This document shows positions 1-11,364 of a stretch of 64,000 nt of DNA, piece after piece. Each line of letters starts with the position of its first letter. Within the stretch, counting starts at the first letter, position 1. This DNA is from Patagioenas fasciata (lineage: Eukaryota > Chordata > Aves > Columbiformes > Columbidae). The translations under genes were made by a program, and so were the position numbers. The stretch spans positions 6,310,945 to 6,374,944 of the forward strand of contig NC_092541.1 in assembly GCF_037038585.1 (NCBI RefSeq). Direction: 5' to 3'. The notes under the pieces are model-generated. The model saw only the letters and a list, made by a program, of their open reading frames with translations, did not search any database and had not been told where the DNA came from.

Positions 1-126
1 TTCCGCACAAGGGGACAGCTGCTCCTGCACCTCTAAGATCACTTTCTTGAAGAGGGACCAGCCTTCCTGGACTCCTTTGTCCTCCAGGACTGTCTTCCAA
101 GGGACTCCGCCAACCAGCCGTCCCTG

Positions 127-900
127 GTGTTGGGGCTGGGGCCGGCCGAGGCAGTGACCCTCTTCCGAAGGGGCTGGGCAAGGTTACGAGACGGGACAAC
201 GCCGGAGCCGCGCTGGGAGCCGAAGGACAGGAGCCTTGTTCTGCCGGGGCATCGCGCTCCTCCTCTGCCGACGGCCCTGCCCCGCGGCCCTCCCCGCACC
301 GCCCCTTCTCCTGCCCCCAAGGGGCTGCGGCAGCGGGGGCCGGGCCGGGTGTGTCGGAGGCGGGCGGAGGCGTCGGCGGTGTCCTGGAGGGGCCGAGGCG
401 GCGGGGCAGGCAGGAGCTGGCTGAGCGCGACTCCGCTCGGCTCGTGTGCGGCTCCCGCGGGGCACCTTCGGCCCCAGCCGGCCCCTTTGCGCAGGGCGCG
501 ATGGCCCGAGCTGGGGCCGTGGCTCCTGGCCTTGTTCTTGGCCGCGGGGCCGGCAGGTGAGAGCCGGGTGGGGAGGACAGCGAGCCCGGGGCTGGGGCGG
601 CCCTGCCTATCCCGGTTCCCCGGGGCTGCGGCTGCTCCCGCGCCGGACGCGCTGTTTCCTGACGCTCGCCAAGGGCCGGGGCAGATGCAGCGCTTCCCCG
701 GGGAGGACAAGCGGCGCGTTTTCCCGGTCGCGGGGCTTTGCCGGAACAGTGGGCGTTGGCGGCCGGCGCTATGCCGGGGCGGCGGGCGCGCCCTGCCCGG
801 CTGCCTGCGCTCTCCGTCCGCAGGGGTGTGGGCGCAGCTGAGCCTGGTGGAGGCCGGCGGAGGGCTGCGAGCGCCCGGGGACTCCGTGCTCCTCTCCTGC
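127..900. promoter_or_regulatory. CpG-rich leader region of VHδ pseudogene 1
   Basis: This stretch is very rich in G, C and CpG, unlike the AT-rich remainder of the window. It is related to the leader regions of the two intact VHδ genes (6686-7600 and 12230-13075), so it is the 5' part of the same duplicated V cassette. I saw no octamer (ATGCAAAT) or TATA box just upstream of the leader ATG. Promoter function is inferred from position only. Confidence 0.5.
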
Positions 901-1169
901 CGCTGATACGGATTCACTTTCGACAATTATTACGTTCGCTGGTACCGTCAGGCGTTGCATGGCAAACTCGAGTTGATGTCCTGGATTAGCCATTATTCAT
1001 CGCAGATTCAATTCGGGCCAGCTGTGGAGGGTCGAGCCATGGCATCCCGGGAGAATTCTCGATCTGAGGCATCTCTCAGCCTGCAACTCCTGCGTCATGG
1101 GGACTCTGCCCGCTACTTCTGTGCTGTTCACACGGAGACAGGAAATCCAGCTGAGCTTGAACACAAACC
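501..1169 (+). pseudogene. VHδ pseudogene 1 (leader, V exon, 23-RSS)
   Basis: This is an immunoglobulin-heavy-like V gene of the type that joins to TCR delta in birds. The leader exon is 501-556 with a GT donor at 557. Compared with the intact copies it lacks two bases just after the ATG, which shifts its frame. The V exon starts at 824 after a CAG acceptor and reads [20 protein letters not shown], then the first Cys, then an in-frame TGA at 904-906. Beyond the stop the frame continues with WYRQ and ARYFC, so the rest of the domain is preserved. The RSS is heptamer CACGGAG (1131-1137), a 23-bp spacer, and nonamer ACACAAACC (1161-1169). The stop and the leader frameshift make this copy non-functional. 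It could still donate sequence by gene conversion, but nothing here shows that. Confidence 0.88.
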
Positions 1170-1368
1170 TCCCACCAGGCTCCCAGTTCTTTGCCTCAGA
1201 ACTGTAAGGGAGTTGCGTCTCATAGATGTTCAGGAGAGCTCCCTGAGAGTCAAGTAATAACAGCATACACCTTTCAAATGTTTAATTCTAACAGGCACAT
1301 CTTAACTTTTTCTGTCCCCAAATGAGCTCTAACCCTCCTGCTTAACATCTAGTGGAGTACGCCATCTA

Positions 1369-1828
1369 GCCAGTTTCTAGTGGAGTGCCTCAGGGATCAG
1401 TACTGTGGCCAATATTATTCACTATATTCATTAGCGATTTGGACGAGGGAACTGAGGGTACTATCAGCAAGTTTGCTGATGACACTAAGCTGGGAGGAGT
1501 GGCTGACACGCCAGAAGGCTGTGCTGCCATCCAGCGGGACCTGAACAGGCTGGAGAGTTGGGCGGGGAATAACCTGATGAAATTTAACAAGGGAAAGTGT
1601 AGAGTCCTGCATCTGGGCAGGAACAACCCCAGGTTCCAGTATAGGTTGGGAAATTACATATTAGAGAGCAGTGTAGGGGAAAGGGACCTGGGGGTCCTGG
1701 TGGACAACGGGGTGACCATGAGCCAGCACTGTGCCCTTGTGGCCAGGAAGGCCAATGGCATCCTCGGGTGTATTACAAGGGGGGTGGTCAGTAGATCGAG
1801 AGAGGTCCTCCTCCTCTACTCCGCCCTG
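1369..1828 (+). mobile_element. CR1 LINE fragment (reverse transcriptase, + strand)
   Basis: The translation carries the C-terminal reverse-transcriptase region of a CR1 non-LTR retrotransposon: PQGSVL, then FADDTKLGG with the catalytic Asp pair, then [11 protein letters not shown] and [10 protein letters not shown]. The frame is open from 1385. It breaks off inside the YSALV segment, where it joins VHδ pseudogene 2. No CR1 3' tail follows, so this is a truncated piece. Confidence 0.9.
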
Positions 1829-2151
1829 GTGGAGACCGGCGGAGGGTTGCGAGCGCCCGGGGACTCCGTGCTCCTCTCCTGCCGGGGATACGGCTTCACT
1901 CCGGGGAATTACAGAACTTGATGGTTACATCACGCACCAGGTGGCAGACCCAAGAGAATCATCTGCATTAGCTATCACTCTGTATTTATCAAATATGACA
2001 CTGAGTTGCAGGGTGGAGTCACACTGTCTCGTAACAATTCCTGGTCCAAGTAATCTCTCTCCATTCATGTCCTGCACCCCCAGGACTCTGCCCACTATTT
2101 CTGCACTGTTAGTACAGAGACAGGAAATCCAGGGGAGATTTAACACAAACC
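1829..2151 (+). pseudogene. VHδ pseudogene 2, 5'-truncated and fused to CR1
   Basis: The V begins in framework 1 ([17 protein letters not shown]) directly at the CR1 breakpoint; leader, intron and first residues are missing. The frame is continuous with the upstream CR1 reading frame until a TGA at 1919-1921 just before the core Trp. A second stop (TAA) lies in framework 3 near 2051. The 3' end keeps HYFC. The RSS is heptamer TACAGAG (2113-2119), a 23-bp spacer and nonamer ACACAAACC (2143-2151). It is clearly a VHδ relative, closest to the intact genes in this window, and is dead. Confidence 0.87.
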
Positions 2152-2549
2152 TCCTGCCAGCTCTCCTCTCCTTCTCCAAGGGTGTCACTGCAAGAGAGAT
2201 CAGAGAATCCATAGAACCATATTTGCTTTCTGAGGAGGTTAGAGCAGTGCTCAGCGCATGGCCCTTCCCCACATTACATCTAGGGGCACATGGGGACTTG
2301 GGGTCAAGGGCTTGCAGGTAACAGCAACTTGAATGGCAAACAGTGAGGTCAGCTGGAGTGCAGCAGGACAGGGTGTCCAGGCTGCATGCAGAAGGAAAGT
2401 CTCCATACTTCTTTGGATGGATCTGTGTGTCCTTGGAGGGCTGCCAGCCCAGGGGAGGCTGGGCTGAGAGGTCCAAGGGGACTCCATATATTTCTTCTGC
2501 TGAGGATCCAGACTGATGGCCCATTCTTGTAACATTACGTGATACTGTC

Positions 2550-2748
2550 ATACACACAGGTCTGCATTCAAATGGGTCACCTTCAAGAATGATAATTCTT
2601 CCCACATCTTATGCAACGCCACTGTGGGTGGGTGAGGTAGCACCTCCTGGGAGAGTTCCTGAGCAGTGGCCTCTGTCACTCCATGTGTCCCACATCCCCA
2701 GGACTCCACCATCAGCACTTTGTTGCTGCCCTCATGGGGGCACAAACC
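2550..2748 (+). pseudogene. Degenerate VH-like relic (framework 3 to nonamer)
   Basis: A short stretch recalls VH framework 3: codons reading WVTFKNDNSS near 2572, then a segment like VLHPQDS around 2690, and finally GCACAAACC (2740-2748), which matches the nonamer-plus-flank of the neighbouring VHδ genes. No framework 1 or leader can be seen and no heptamer is clear. This is a weak call from patchy similarity. Confidence 0.35.
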
Positions 2749-3348
2749 TCCTGTTGGGGCCTGTAGCCCTCTCCTTGTTCAGTCCCACACCACAGAAAAC
2801 AGGCCATCCTAGACCTCGCCTGGGGTACCCTCCATCCCTGGCTTTTCCCCAGCTATGCATGGGAACTGGTGGGAAATGGGCTGGTGTTATCTATCAGCTG
2901 CAGCTGGGGGAAGAACACGGTTCTTGCATTCTGTCTCCTTTTGGCTGCATGCATTGGAGTTGAGGCGGGTCTTGTTTAGCAGCAGGCTTTCCAAGAGCCC
3001 ATGCTCTTTCCATACTCTTGCCTGCCTAACACGGCCTGCTGCACTACCCAGCCTGTGCGCTTCTGCTGTACCTTCAGATATCATGAGAAGCATGACTTTG
3101 GTGTCCTGTGTCCTGTACAAGGGTCCTGGTGCAATACGGGAGCATCTGCAGAGGTGGAAGAGAAGGGAAACCCTATAGTATGATTCCTCAGTGAATCAGC
3201 TCATTTCCCATGGGACAACTCAGTTATTTTCTAGCGAGCAGCAGCCTGACACGAGGGGCCAGATAAGGTAGAGAGTATCTGGAGGGAGCTCACAGGTTCC
3301 CTGCTGCCATCTTCAGTCCAACACAACTGTGTCTGTGTGTCCTTCCAG
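2749..3348. other. Intergenic, no gene recognised
   Basis: Open frames here are short and show no family motif. The stretch may contain the decayed leader and intron of the VH pseudogene that follows, but I could not identify an initiator or donor. Confidence 0.5.
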
Positions 3349-3701
3349 ACAGACAGGCCCAGGTGCAGCTTTTGGAGGCTTGAGGAGAAGTAAAAGCAGT
3401 CTGTGGCCACACACAGACCTTGGTCTCCTGCCAAGCCTCTGGTCTCAGAGTCAAGGGCTATGACATCCTGTGGTACTGGCAGGTACCTGGGTCCAGGATT
3501 GAGTGGGTCTCCTTTATCAGCAACTCCTGGACCAGTGCAAAAAAATATGGGTTGGTAGAGGCTGGGTGAGGCAGCTCCTTCCCAGAGAATAACTGGAGCA
3601 AGACGTCTCTGGCCATGCAAGTCCTGCACCCTCAGGAAGCTGCCTGCTTCTTCTGTGCCACTCCCACAGGGTCAGGACACAGAGCTGCACCAACACAAAC
3701 C
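3349..3701 (+). pseudogene. Old VH-like pseudogene 3 with RSS remnant
   Basis: After a CAG acceptor (3346-3348) the exon reads QAQVQLLEA and then a TGA at 3381-3383. A frameshift follows. The next readable part is VSCQASGLRVKGYDILWYWQ and then VPGSRIEWVSFIS, a heavy-chain-like FR1-CDR1-FR2 with first Cys and core Trp. Framework 3 is broken; its end reads VLHPQEAACFFCA, with the second Cys. The RSS is heptamer CACAGGG (3665-3671) and nonamer ACACAAACC (3693-3701), but the spacer is only 21 bp. It is more diverged than the other VHδ copies and lies outside the GC-rich cassette type. Confidence 0.75.
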
Positions 3702-5007
3702 TCCTGCTGTGGTTTCTCCCCTTCACCCTGTGCACTCCTACCCCAATGGAAAGGGGAGAGCTGCAGAGCTGAAACCTCTTTCACGTACAGGTGAGCAGGG
3801 AGGCAGAGGAGAGCCCTTCAGTGAAGCCGATACCATGCCCTCAAGAGGAGCTCTGAGCAAAGGCCACCGTCAAATAGAGGTTTGTTAGACCAGGCTCAGA
3901 GGATCTTTCCTGCTTTCTCCAAGCCGCTGTGACTGTCCGTGAGCAGCTGCAGGCATGCAAGCCCTTCCAGCTGGAATGCAGTCCAGGGTGCAGGCGCTGG
4001 AGGGAGGTGTCAGCAGGCCTTGGGGGAGTCCCGCCATCACTACACACCACAGACTGATCCCAGCAGTGCTACAGACAGGTGTTCTGGTCCACCCCTCCTC
4101 CTGTCCTCCGCAGGTTCCATGAGCAGGCTTCACCTCTACTGGGAGTGTTTCCTGTAACATTTCACATTTCTACACACTCCCCCGCAGGTTGCTGTGCTGT
4201 TTGCAGCAAAGCCCTGTGTGAACACTCCTGCTCTTGTTTCAGGCCTTTCTCTGCTTCTGCCACTCCTTCTCCCTCCCATTTCATGGATACAAGTGTCGCA
4301 GGCAGGTTTGGTGCAAAGGACGTGGCACATCAGCAGGGACATAGGCAAGAAGAAGTGCACAGGGACAGTGCTCTTTGAGAGGTCTCCATGATTCCTGGGC
4401 TGGTTGTCAGGCTGTGTCAGGAACAAAAAATGGGAATCTTACCACTCCCAGCTTGGCAGGGACAAAGGGAAACTGTCCCCCATGCAAGATCTACCCTCGT
4501 TCCATGGGGAGGTGAGAAAAAACTTACAGTCTTCTGGGGGATGGAGGAGAGGAAATGGGCTTTCTTCTTTCCCATGAGCCCTGGAATCTGATGCCGGGGT
4601 ATTCCTGGGCCAGACTTGGCAATTCTTGTTTCATAACAGCCAGTTGCACATTCTGACATAAAGAGGCTTTGTGCTATTGTTTAGGCCACGTCCTCTGGCA
4701 TGCACCCATGCCAGCCGAGCATCCCATGGTCTACACCCTGGCCAATGCTGCTATGGCAGCTGTTTGTGGTTTAACAGCAGTAGGTACCAATGTGTGGATT
4801 TGCTTTGCAGCCAGTGGACTGATCAGTTGTGAGTGATCTTTCAGAGTCTGGCTGTCCAGGGGTTGTAGGGCACCCTTCCCATCCTAGCGCTCCAGACAAT
4901 CCTCACTTTGTGTGATTTTCAACATACTCTGAGTGAACTTCTAGCTGTAATTCTTAACTGTTTGGAGTATAAAAATTAAGGACACTTGTGGGTACAATCC
5001 CAGGTGA
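3702..5007. other. Intergenic, no gene recognised
   Basis: No V, D, J or repeat family could be recognised in this stretch. The open frames on both strands are short and lack domain motifs. Confidence 0.5.
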
Positions 5008-5800
5008 GCAATCATAGAATAGTTTGGGTTGGAAAGGACCTTCAAAGGTCACCTAGTCCAAGCTCCATTGGAATGAACAGGGACATCTTCAAACAGATCA
5101 GGTTGCTTGGTGCCCCATCCAGCCTGGTGTTCAATGTCTTCAGGGATGGGGCATCCACCACCTCTCTGGGCAACCTGTGCCAGTGTCTCACCACCCTCAC
5201 TGTAAAAAAATGTCTTCCGTATATCTAGTCTAAATATACCATCTTTTAGTTTAAAACCATTGCTCCTAGTTCTGTTGCTACAGGCCCTGCTAAAAAGTCT
5301 GTCCCCATCTTTCTTACCGGCCTCTTTTAAGTACTGAAAGGCCACAATAAGGTTTCCCCAGAGCCTGCTGTTCTCCAGGCTGAACAGAGCCAGTTCTCTC
5401 AGCTTTTCTTCCTGGCAGAGGTGTTCCACCCCTCTGATCATTTTAGTGGCCTTCTCTGGCCCCTCTCCAACAGGACCATGTCTTTCCTCTGCTTAGGACC
5501 TCAGAGTTGGATGCAGTACTGTACATGGGGTCTCACCAGAGCAGAGCAGAGGGGCAGAATCACCTCCCTTGACCTGCTGACCCTGCACCTTTTGATGTAG
5601 CCCAGGATATGTTTGGCCTTCTGGGCTGCGAGTGTGCATTGCCAGCTCATGTCCAGTTTTTCATCCACGAGTACCCTCAATTCCTTCTCAGCAGGGCTGC
5701 TCTCAATCCCTTCAACCCCTAGTTGGTATTGATATTCAGAGTTGTCTCAATCCAGGTGCAAGAGCTGTACTCTGCCTTGTTGAACCTCATGAGATTCCAG
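5008..5800 (-). mobile_element. CR1 LINE 3' fragment (- strand)
   Basis: The left edge is the typical CR1 3' end on the minus strand (ATCATAGAATAGTTTGGGTT then GGAAAGGACC). The minus-strand translation includes CR1 C-terminal pieces such as LRELALFSLE and CSNRTRSNGFKL. The right edge near 5800 is approximate. Confidence 0.85.
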
Positions 5801-6685
5801 GGTTTCCATGATATTTGTCTCTTTTTCAGGACTTTCCCATGTGAATAGAGCAGCCATAGCATGATCAGGTGCTACAAATGTCACGTGAATGCTCTCACTG
5901 TGGGCACTATATGTACTCTCCCACAATACATTGTACCTTGTACTGGACATCACAATACAATGCCCAATTTTATCAAAAATTAACCAGGGTCTAGAATACT
6001 TTACCATATGTCATCAGTCAGGTATCTCTGTCCTCAGCAACGACATAGAAGTTTCTCATCCTTCTTCCACTTCCAGTTTCAAGCTATCATTCTAGTCTGA
6101 GTGAGCGGTGTAAGAGTAACAACAGTTCAATTAGCTTGCCTGTGGACCACTCTAACAACTGATCAGAACCTGGATCTGTAGTATAAGAACACATCATGGC
6201 TGACACAACATGGGTGGCAACAACAGGCTCTTCCACTATGATCTGGTAGCTGAGTTCATCTTGTGAGACGAAAATGTGCAACACAGCACTTCGCAGAAAC
6301 TCATGAGCTATGCACAGCCCAATAGATGTCTGAACCTACTCAAGTCTACTTATTAAGTGGATCACAAAGTCATCCCTTGAAAAATAGTCTTCTGATTAGA
6401 ACCACTACAGGCATGCAAAGCACTTGGGCTTTGGCCACTGTGTTTCCCGTTTCCATCATTTCCACTTGACCTGTTGCAATGAGCTGGTTGGAGCGATGGG
6501 TGAACATCAGGCATGTTTCAGCATGAAAAGATCCAACAGAGGAGGTCTGCCTTACAGGGATGAGTAGGGCAGGTACCGAACCTGTGATGTGCTTTCAGGC
6601 CCATCTTCTGCTATATTCCTCTGGCCTGGCAGTGGCAACGCCCCATCAGTGGTGTCCTTTCTCCACTACTTCTCCCTGCAGGCAG
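5801..6685. other. Intergenic, no gene recognised
   Basis: Two minus-strand open frames of 60-86 codons occur here, without a recognisable family. The sequence is AT-richer than the VHδ cassette that begins at 6686. Confidence 0.45.
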
Positions 6686-6689
6686 GGGA

Positions 6690-7600
6690 TGGGAGTGAGG
6701 CCAGGGTGGGCTGGGGTGCGGGGCACGGGGAGGGTCCTGCGAGGACACGCCGCGGCCCGACAGCCCGTCCCTGGCGCTGGGGCTGGGCCGGCCGAGGCAG
6801 CGACCCCCTTCCGCAGGGCTGGACAGGGCAACAAGGCGGGACAGCGCCGGAGCCGCGCTGGGAGCGAGGGACTGGAGCCTTGTTCTGCCGGGGCACCGCG
6901 CTCCTCCTCTGCCGACGGCCCTGCCCGCGGCCTTCCCCGCACCGCCCCTTCTCCTGCCACCAAGGGGCCGCGGCAGCAGGGGCCGGGCCAGGTGTGTCGG
7001 GGTGGGCGGAGGCGTCGGCGCTGGCCCGGAGGGGCCGAGGCGGCGGGGCGGGCAGGAGCTGGCTGAGCGCGGCTCCGCTCGGCTCGTGTGCGGCTCCCGC
7101 TCGGCCCTTCGGCCCCGGCCGGCCGCTTTGCGCAGGGTGCGATGGCGCCCGAGGTGGGGCCGTGGCTCCTGGCCTTGTCCTTGGCCGTGGGGCTGGCAGG
7201 TGAGAGCCGGGCGGGGAGGGCAGGCAGCCCGGGGCTGGGCCCGGAAATGGAGCTGCCAGCAGCTGGGGCAGCCATGCCCATCCTGGGGCCGCGGGGCTGC
7301 GGCTGCTCCCGCGCCGGGCGCGCTGTCTCCGGGCGCTCGCCTTCCTTAGCGGGGAAGCGGAGGGCAGGAGAATCCGAGGCCGAGCGTTTCTGTGGGCGGC
7401 TGGGACCTAAGGGTCGGGGGCAGGCGCGGCTCAGCCCCGGGGAGGGCAGGCGCGGCCCTGTCCCGGGCGCGGGGCTCTGCCGGGAGAGAGGGGGTGGCGG
7501 CTGGCGCTGTGCCGAGGCGGGGGGCGCCGGGCCGGCGGCTGAACGTGCTCGGGCCGTGGGCGCGCCCTGCCCGGCTGCCTGCGCTCTCCGTCCGCAGGGG
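6690..7600. promoter_or_regulatory. CpG-rich 5' and leader-intron region of VHδ A
   Basis: Extremely GC- and CpG-rich DNA surrounds the leader exon and fills the leader intron of the intact VHδ gene. No octamer or TATA box is evident in the 200 bp before the ATG at 7142. By composition it could be a CpG-island promoter; this is inference. Confidence 0.45.
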
Positions 7601-7904
7601 TGTGGGCGCAGCTGAGGCTGGTGGAGGCCGGCGGAGGGCTGCGAGCGCCCGGGGACTCCGTGCTTCTCTCCTGCCATGCTTACGGCTTCACTCCGGAGAA
7701 TTATCGAGTTCGGTGGTACCGTCAGACACCCGGTGCCAGACCCGAGTGGCTGTCCTACATCAACTGGGATTCCTCAGTTATTAAACTCGGGCAGTCAGTC
7801 GAGGGTCGAGCCACAGTGTCTCGTAACAATTCCCTCTCTGAGTCATCTTTGTCCCTGCATGTTCTACACTCCCGGGACTCTGCCCGCTACTTCTGCACCC
7901 TTCT
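7142..7904 (+). CDS. Intact VHδ variable gene A (two exons)
   Basis: Heavy-chain-like variable gene of the TCR delta locus; its product would form the antigen-binding V domain of a delta chain at the T-cell surface. Exon 1 (7142-7199) encodes the signal peptide MAPEVGPWLLALSLAVGLA and ends at a GTGAGA donor. Exon 2 starts at 7598 after CAG, completing a Gly codon, and reads [20 protein letters not shown]. The first Cys codon is 7672-7674, the core Trp is in RWYRQTP, and the second Cys is in ARYFC (7894-7896). CDR1 is around GFTPENY and CDR2 around INWDSS. There are no stops or frameshifts. WYRQ replaces the usual WVRQ of immunoglobulin VH. The exon ends at the heptamer (7905). The extended frame reads on into the RSS, as expected for a germline V. 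The family call is firm; expression is not shown. Confidence 0.93.
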
Positions 7905-7943
7905 CACAGAGGGAGGAAATCCAGCTGAGCTTTAACAGAAACC
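7905..7943 (+). promoter_or_regulatory. 23-RSS of VHδ A
   Basis: Heptamer CACAGAG (7905-7911, one mismatch from CACAGTG), a spacer of exactly 23 bp, and nonamer ACAGAAACC (7935-7943, one mismatch from ACAAAAACC). This is the recognition site for RAG1/RAG2 joining to a 12-RSS of a D or J segment. Confidence 0.92.
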
Positions 7944-9465
7944 TCCTACTTCCTTCCTTCTCAATCTTTGCCCCAGGCAGAAAGTGACACAGAAAAAGGG
8001 TTTTCTAGGAAGCAGCACAGCAGCAAGCATCAAAGAGTTAAAATCTAAAAACAGACAGACAGGTTGGAAATGAGTTTCTAACCCTCATGTTGTTGAGACA
8101 GCACCAAAACACTAAACTGAATCAAATGGATTGTAGAACATCTTATCCTCTGGGCAGCTGCCCATCCAGTGGCTGTGCTGGATCCCATACCCAAAGTGTC
8201 ATGTTGGAGCGACCACTAAAAGCAAGAGGAGGGAAAGGACTAAGACAGCCTATGTAGGTTCAGTGTGGAGTGAGCAGTGCTCCCCAAAATGGTGGCATCC
8301 ATCGAGACAGTGGGCAAGAGCTGGTGGGCAGGAGCCTGCACATCTACTCCAGACAATCAGTGCCAAGGATGCCCAAGATCTCCCGTGCCTTTGCTGCATT
8401 TTCTGCTGGAGGGGTCTGGAAGGGCCACAAGGGGAAGAGTCAGGTGGAGAAGTGTAAGCATGAGTGAGTGGAGGAGCAGGGTGCTGGGCTGGAGTGGAGG
8501 TAGCAGGGTGGGGGGCACATCTGCCTAAGGGTGCCCTGTCCAATTGGAGCTGTGCTCAGTGGTGTCCCATCCAGGAGCAGCAGGTCAGCAGCACCAAGGG
8601 ACAGGGAACCTCTGCTTGCCACCCCCAGGACCACCTCTCAAGTGCCAGCAGCTCCCTGCACTCCTTCCTCAGAGGTTGGGTTGGCCCGAGAGCACCACGT
8701 CACATTTTGCCCACCAGAAGTTTTCGTGCCAAGTGAGCGCTCTGTTATTGCAGCCTGCAGGGTGAGGGACACACGGGAGGGCCACAACATCTTCACCTTC
8801 TTCTGTTCCTCCAGCCCCCGCCTCTCTCCTTTACTGTTGTCATAGAGTGGAGAGGGTCTAGGAGGAACAAGCACTGTCAGCAGTGACAGGTCCGCAGACA
8901 GGGAAGATGTGGGCAGTGCTGTTCAGCAGGGAGAGAGAAGCTGGAGAGGGGTGAGACAAAGGGAGTTTGGCCATGTGGACTGCGGTGTGCATGGGGTTAT
9001 TGCCCATGGTAGGTAAGTGAAAGGAAGGGGTGATGCCACCCAGGAAGGGAACACATCGCTGTGGTCTGCACGGTTCTCTGGAGTTGTGCTGACTGCTCCG
9101 AGCCTGACCTGTTCCCTACATCAACCTCCCCACCCGTCCTTCAAGGCGCATTCGGAACCGTCCTCCTCCTCTTCTGCTGTGAATGAAACACCTCCATCCA
9201 GCCTGGCTCTTTGGCTGAGTGGGGACATGCAGGGCACCTGCCTGCTGCACCAACATCTTGGGGTCTAATGCTATGCACTTGAACTGGACACTGTCCTCGT
9301 GGGGCATCTTGCAAAGACCGTGTTGAGGATGGCAGCATAGGGCTCAAGTCCAGGTTACCCTGAGAGGCACTTGGCCATCCTGTGCTCATTGAAAACAGTT
9401 TCAGGGACAGGAGAGCAGGTTCCTCATCATCCCAGCTTGGCAAAGACAAAGGGATTTGTCCCCCA
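7944..9465. other. 3' flank of VHδ A, no gene recognised
   Basis: Non-coding flank shared with 13421-15124 downstream of VHδ B. Short open frames in both copies do not stay open in parallel, which argues against a conserved gene. Confidence 0.6.
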
Positions 9466-11364
9466 TTCAGAGCATCCTCAGCCAGGAAGACTTATGTCAG
9501 TGGAGGAGGATGATACCAAGAGACAGTTAAGGAACCTGGAGAGACACAACTGTACGGGGACTCTTAGGGTGGCCCACCAGTGGCTGATGTGACTGGGAGG
9601 TGACTCTCCGTAGTCGTTGACATTTTGCGGTGATTGGGAGAGGTTTCTATGTACTGACAGAAAAGACAATTCCATTGTCAAGAGGATCGGAAGACCTTAT
9701 AATCCTGGAAGCTCGTCTTTCTACTAGAGACAGAGGTGACTAAGGCATATTCAATACCTTTGACCAGGTCTCACACCCCTTTCTACAATGTCCTCCATTT
9801 TCTGTTCCCTTGTTGTCTGTTCAGGCCTCCTGGCATTTTTACCTGACTCCTTCCTCATTGGCCTGGGCTGTTCTTGAACTCAGCACTGCTGAGACTGTGG
9901 ACTACTGCATCCACTGCTGGGCTCCCCAGAGCAAATGCTATGACGGGTCATGACGACAAGAAAAGGAGCATCTGACATACAAAGAGAGCCTGAGAGAACT
10001 GGGTTGATTTTGCATACAAAAGAAAATGCTGTGGCAGGATTTATCAGTGTGTTCAAAAATGCCTGATGTTTGAAGGAAAGAAGATGGTGCCTTAGTTTTC
10101 ACAGTGTTACCCAGTCATAGAATATGTGACAACAAACACAAAATGAAATGCCATGTAAAGGAAAATAAGGGTTTTTTTGATATGGAGATGATGATTGAAA
10201 ACTGAACTGGACAAGACTGTGGGCAGCCTACCATGGTGGCTTGGTCCAAGATGGCAACTCAAGCCCACACAACCACTCACTTACTGCATCTACAGTGCGA
10301 CGCGAGAGAAAATCAAAATGGTCAAATGAGAATATGCCTGTGTTGCGATAAACACAGTTCAATAAGCAAACCAAAAGCATTACATGCAAGCAAAGCAAAA
10401 TAAGGAATTAATTCAAAATTTCCTACAGGCAGGTGGCTGTTTAGCCATTTCCAGGAGAGCAGGCCTTCATCATGTGCGATGCTTAGTTCAGATTTAACAT
10501 CCTCTGTTCCACCTTATTTCCCTCAGCTTTTATTACATTGCACAATATCATGCAGTATGGAATATCCCTTTGGCCAGTTGTTGTCAGCTGTAGAGTGTGA
10601 GAGCAACATGAGAAACACAGGTGGCCTTGATGCTGTGTAAGCTCTGTTCAGGAATAGATAAAACATTGGTGTATTAACCACTGCAGATTGGGTCATAAAA
10701 CATTGCAGCTGCCAACACAGGCTGCTATGTAGGTGGTTAACTCCATCCCAGACAGACCCAGTACAACTACTATAGTTGACCAGGCTTCAAGCAGGAGTGT
10801 TAAAGCTTTCAGGGAGAAAGGAGAGTCCCCACTAGTCTTTTCTTGCTTGAATTCCCTCCTTTTCAGTCTGTCCAGGAGCCCTTCCTGCAGCAGCAAGCTC
10901 TGGCCAGCAGTAGCCTCCCAAGCTCCTGAAAGGAGCCAGTCAACTGGACAAAGAGGGATTCATATTAATCCTCATCCTTCCAAAGCCAGGCTCTGAGATT
11001 GTGTACATGGTTGGACAACCTTGTCACATGTCCATGCACCTGGGTCTGCAACTTTACAAAAGTACATCACAGCATAAAATCTAACAAGACCACACACCAT
11101 ACATACAAAAGATGACTAAAATACATAACCTTACTCCTCCTTTTCCCACTTTTTTTACCCACCCCTATTACTTTTGTATCACTTGCGTATTTCTCTCTGG
11201 AATTCCACTTTAGACACTTGTAGCCGACAGGGAAAGTGTGTTGTCCTCAACACTCCTCTAAAAAGCTGTTTCTGCAGGTCATCAGGGACTTACCAATTCC
11301 AAGTTTCAGTTTTCCCCTATGCCCTGGTTCATATCACCTGCAAGGATGTGAATGTGCCTGTGAG
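9466..11364. other. Intergenic, no gene recognised
   Basis: Unique AT-richer DNA between the two VHδ duplication units. I found no V exon, RSS pair or recognisable repeat. Confidence 0.5.

Larger units (their letters stand above)
6686..9465. repeat. VHδ tandem duplication unit, copy A
   Basis: From the GGGGATGGGAGTGAGG motif at 6686 the sequence parallels 12230 onward through the GC-rich leader region, the V gene, its RSS and about 1.5 kb of 3' flank, ending near 9465 (partner end near 15124). The two units are offset by about 5.5-5.7 kb. Copy B carries an extra stretch of about 170 bp near 13803-13965. Confidence 0.85.

Noticed and set aside
39..926. Long open frames on both strands at the left end, at 6.6-7.7 kb and at 12.1-13.1 kb
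   Set aside because: They are by-products of GC-rich DNA, where stops are rare. Only the leader and V exons have support from splice sites, family motifs and RSSs.
5885..5925. CACTGTG at 5890 followed by a CACAATA, like a D segment
   Set aside because: No nonamer at 12 bp upstream or at 23 bp downstream.
5747..6284. Minus-strand frames of 86 and 65 codons
   Set aside because: The first overlaps the CR1 edge; the second shows no recognisable family. Not enough to call a gene.
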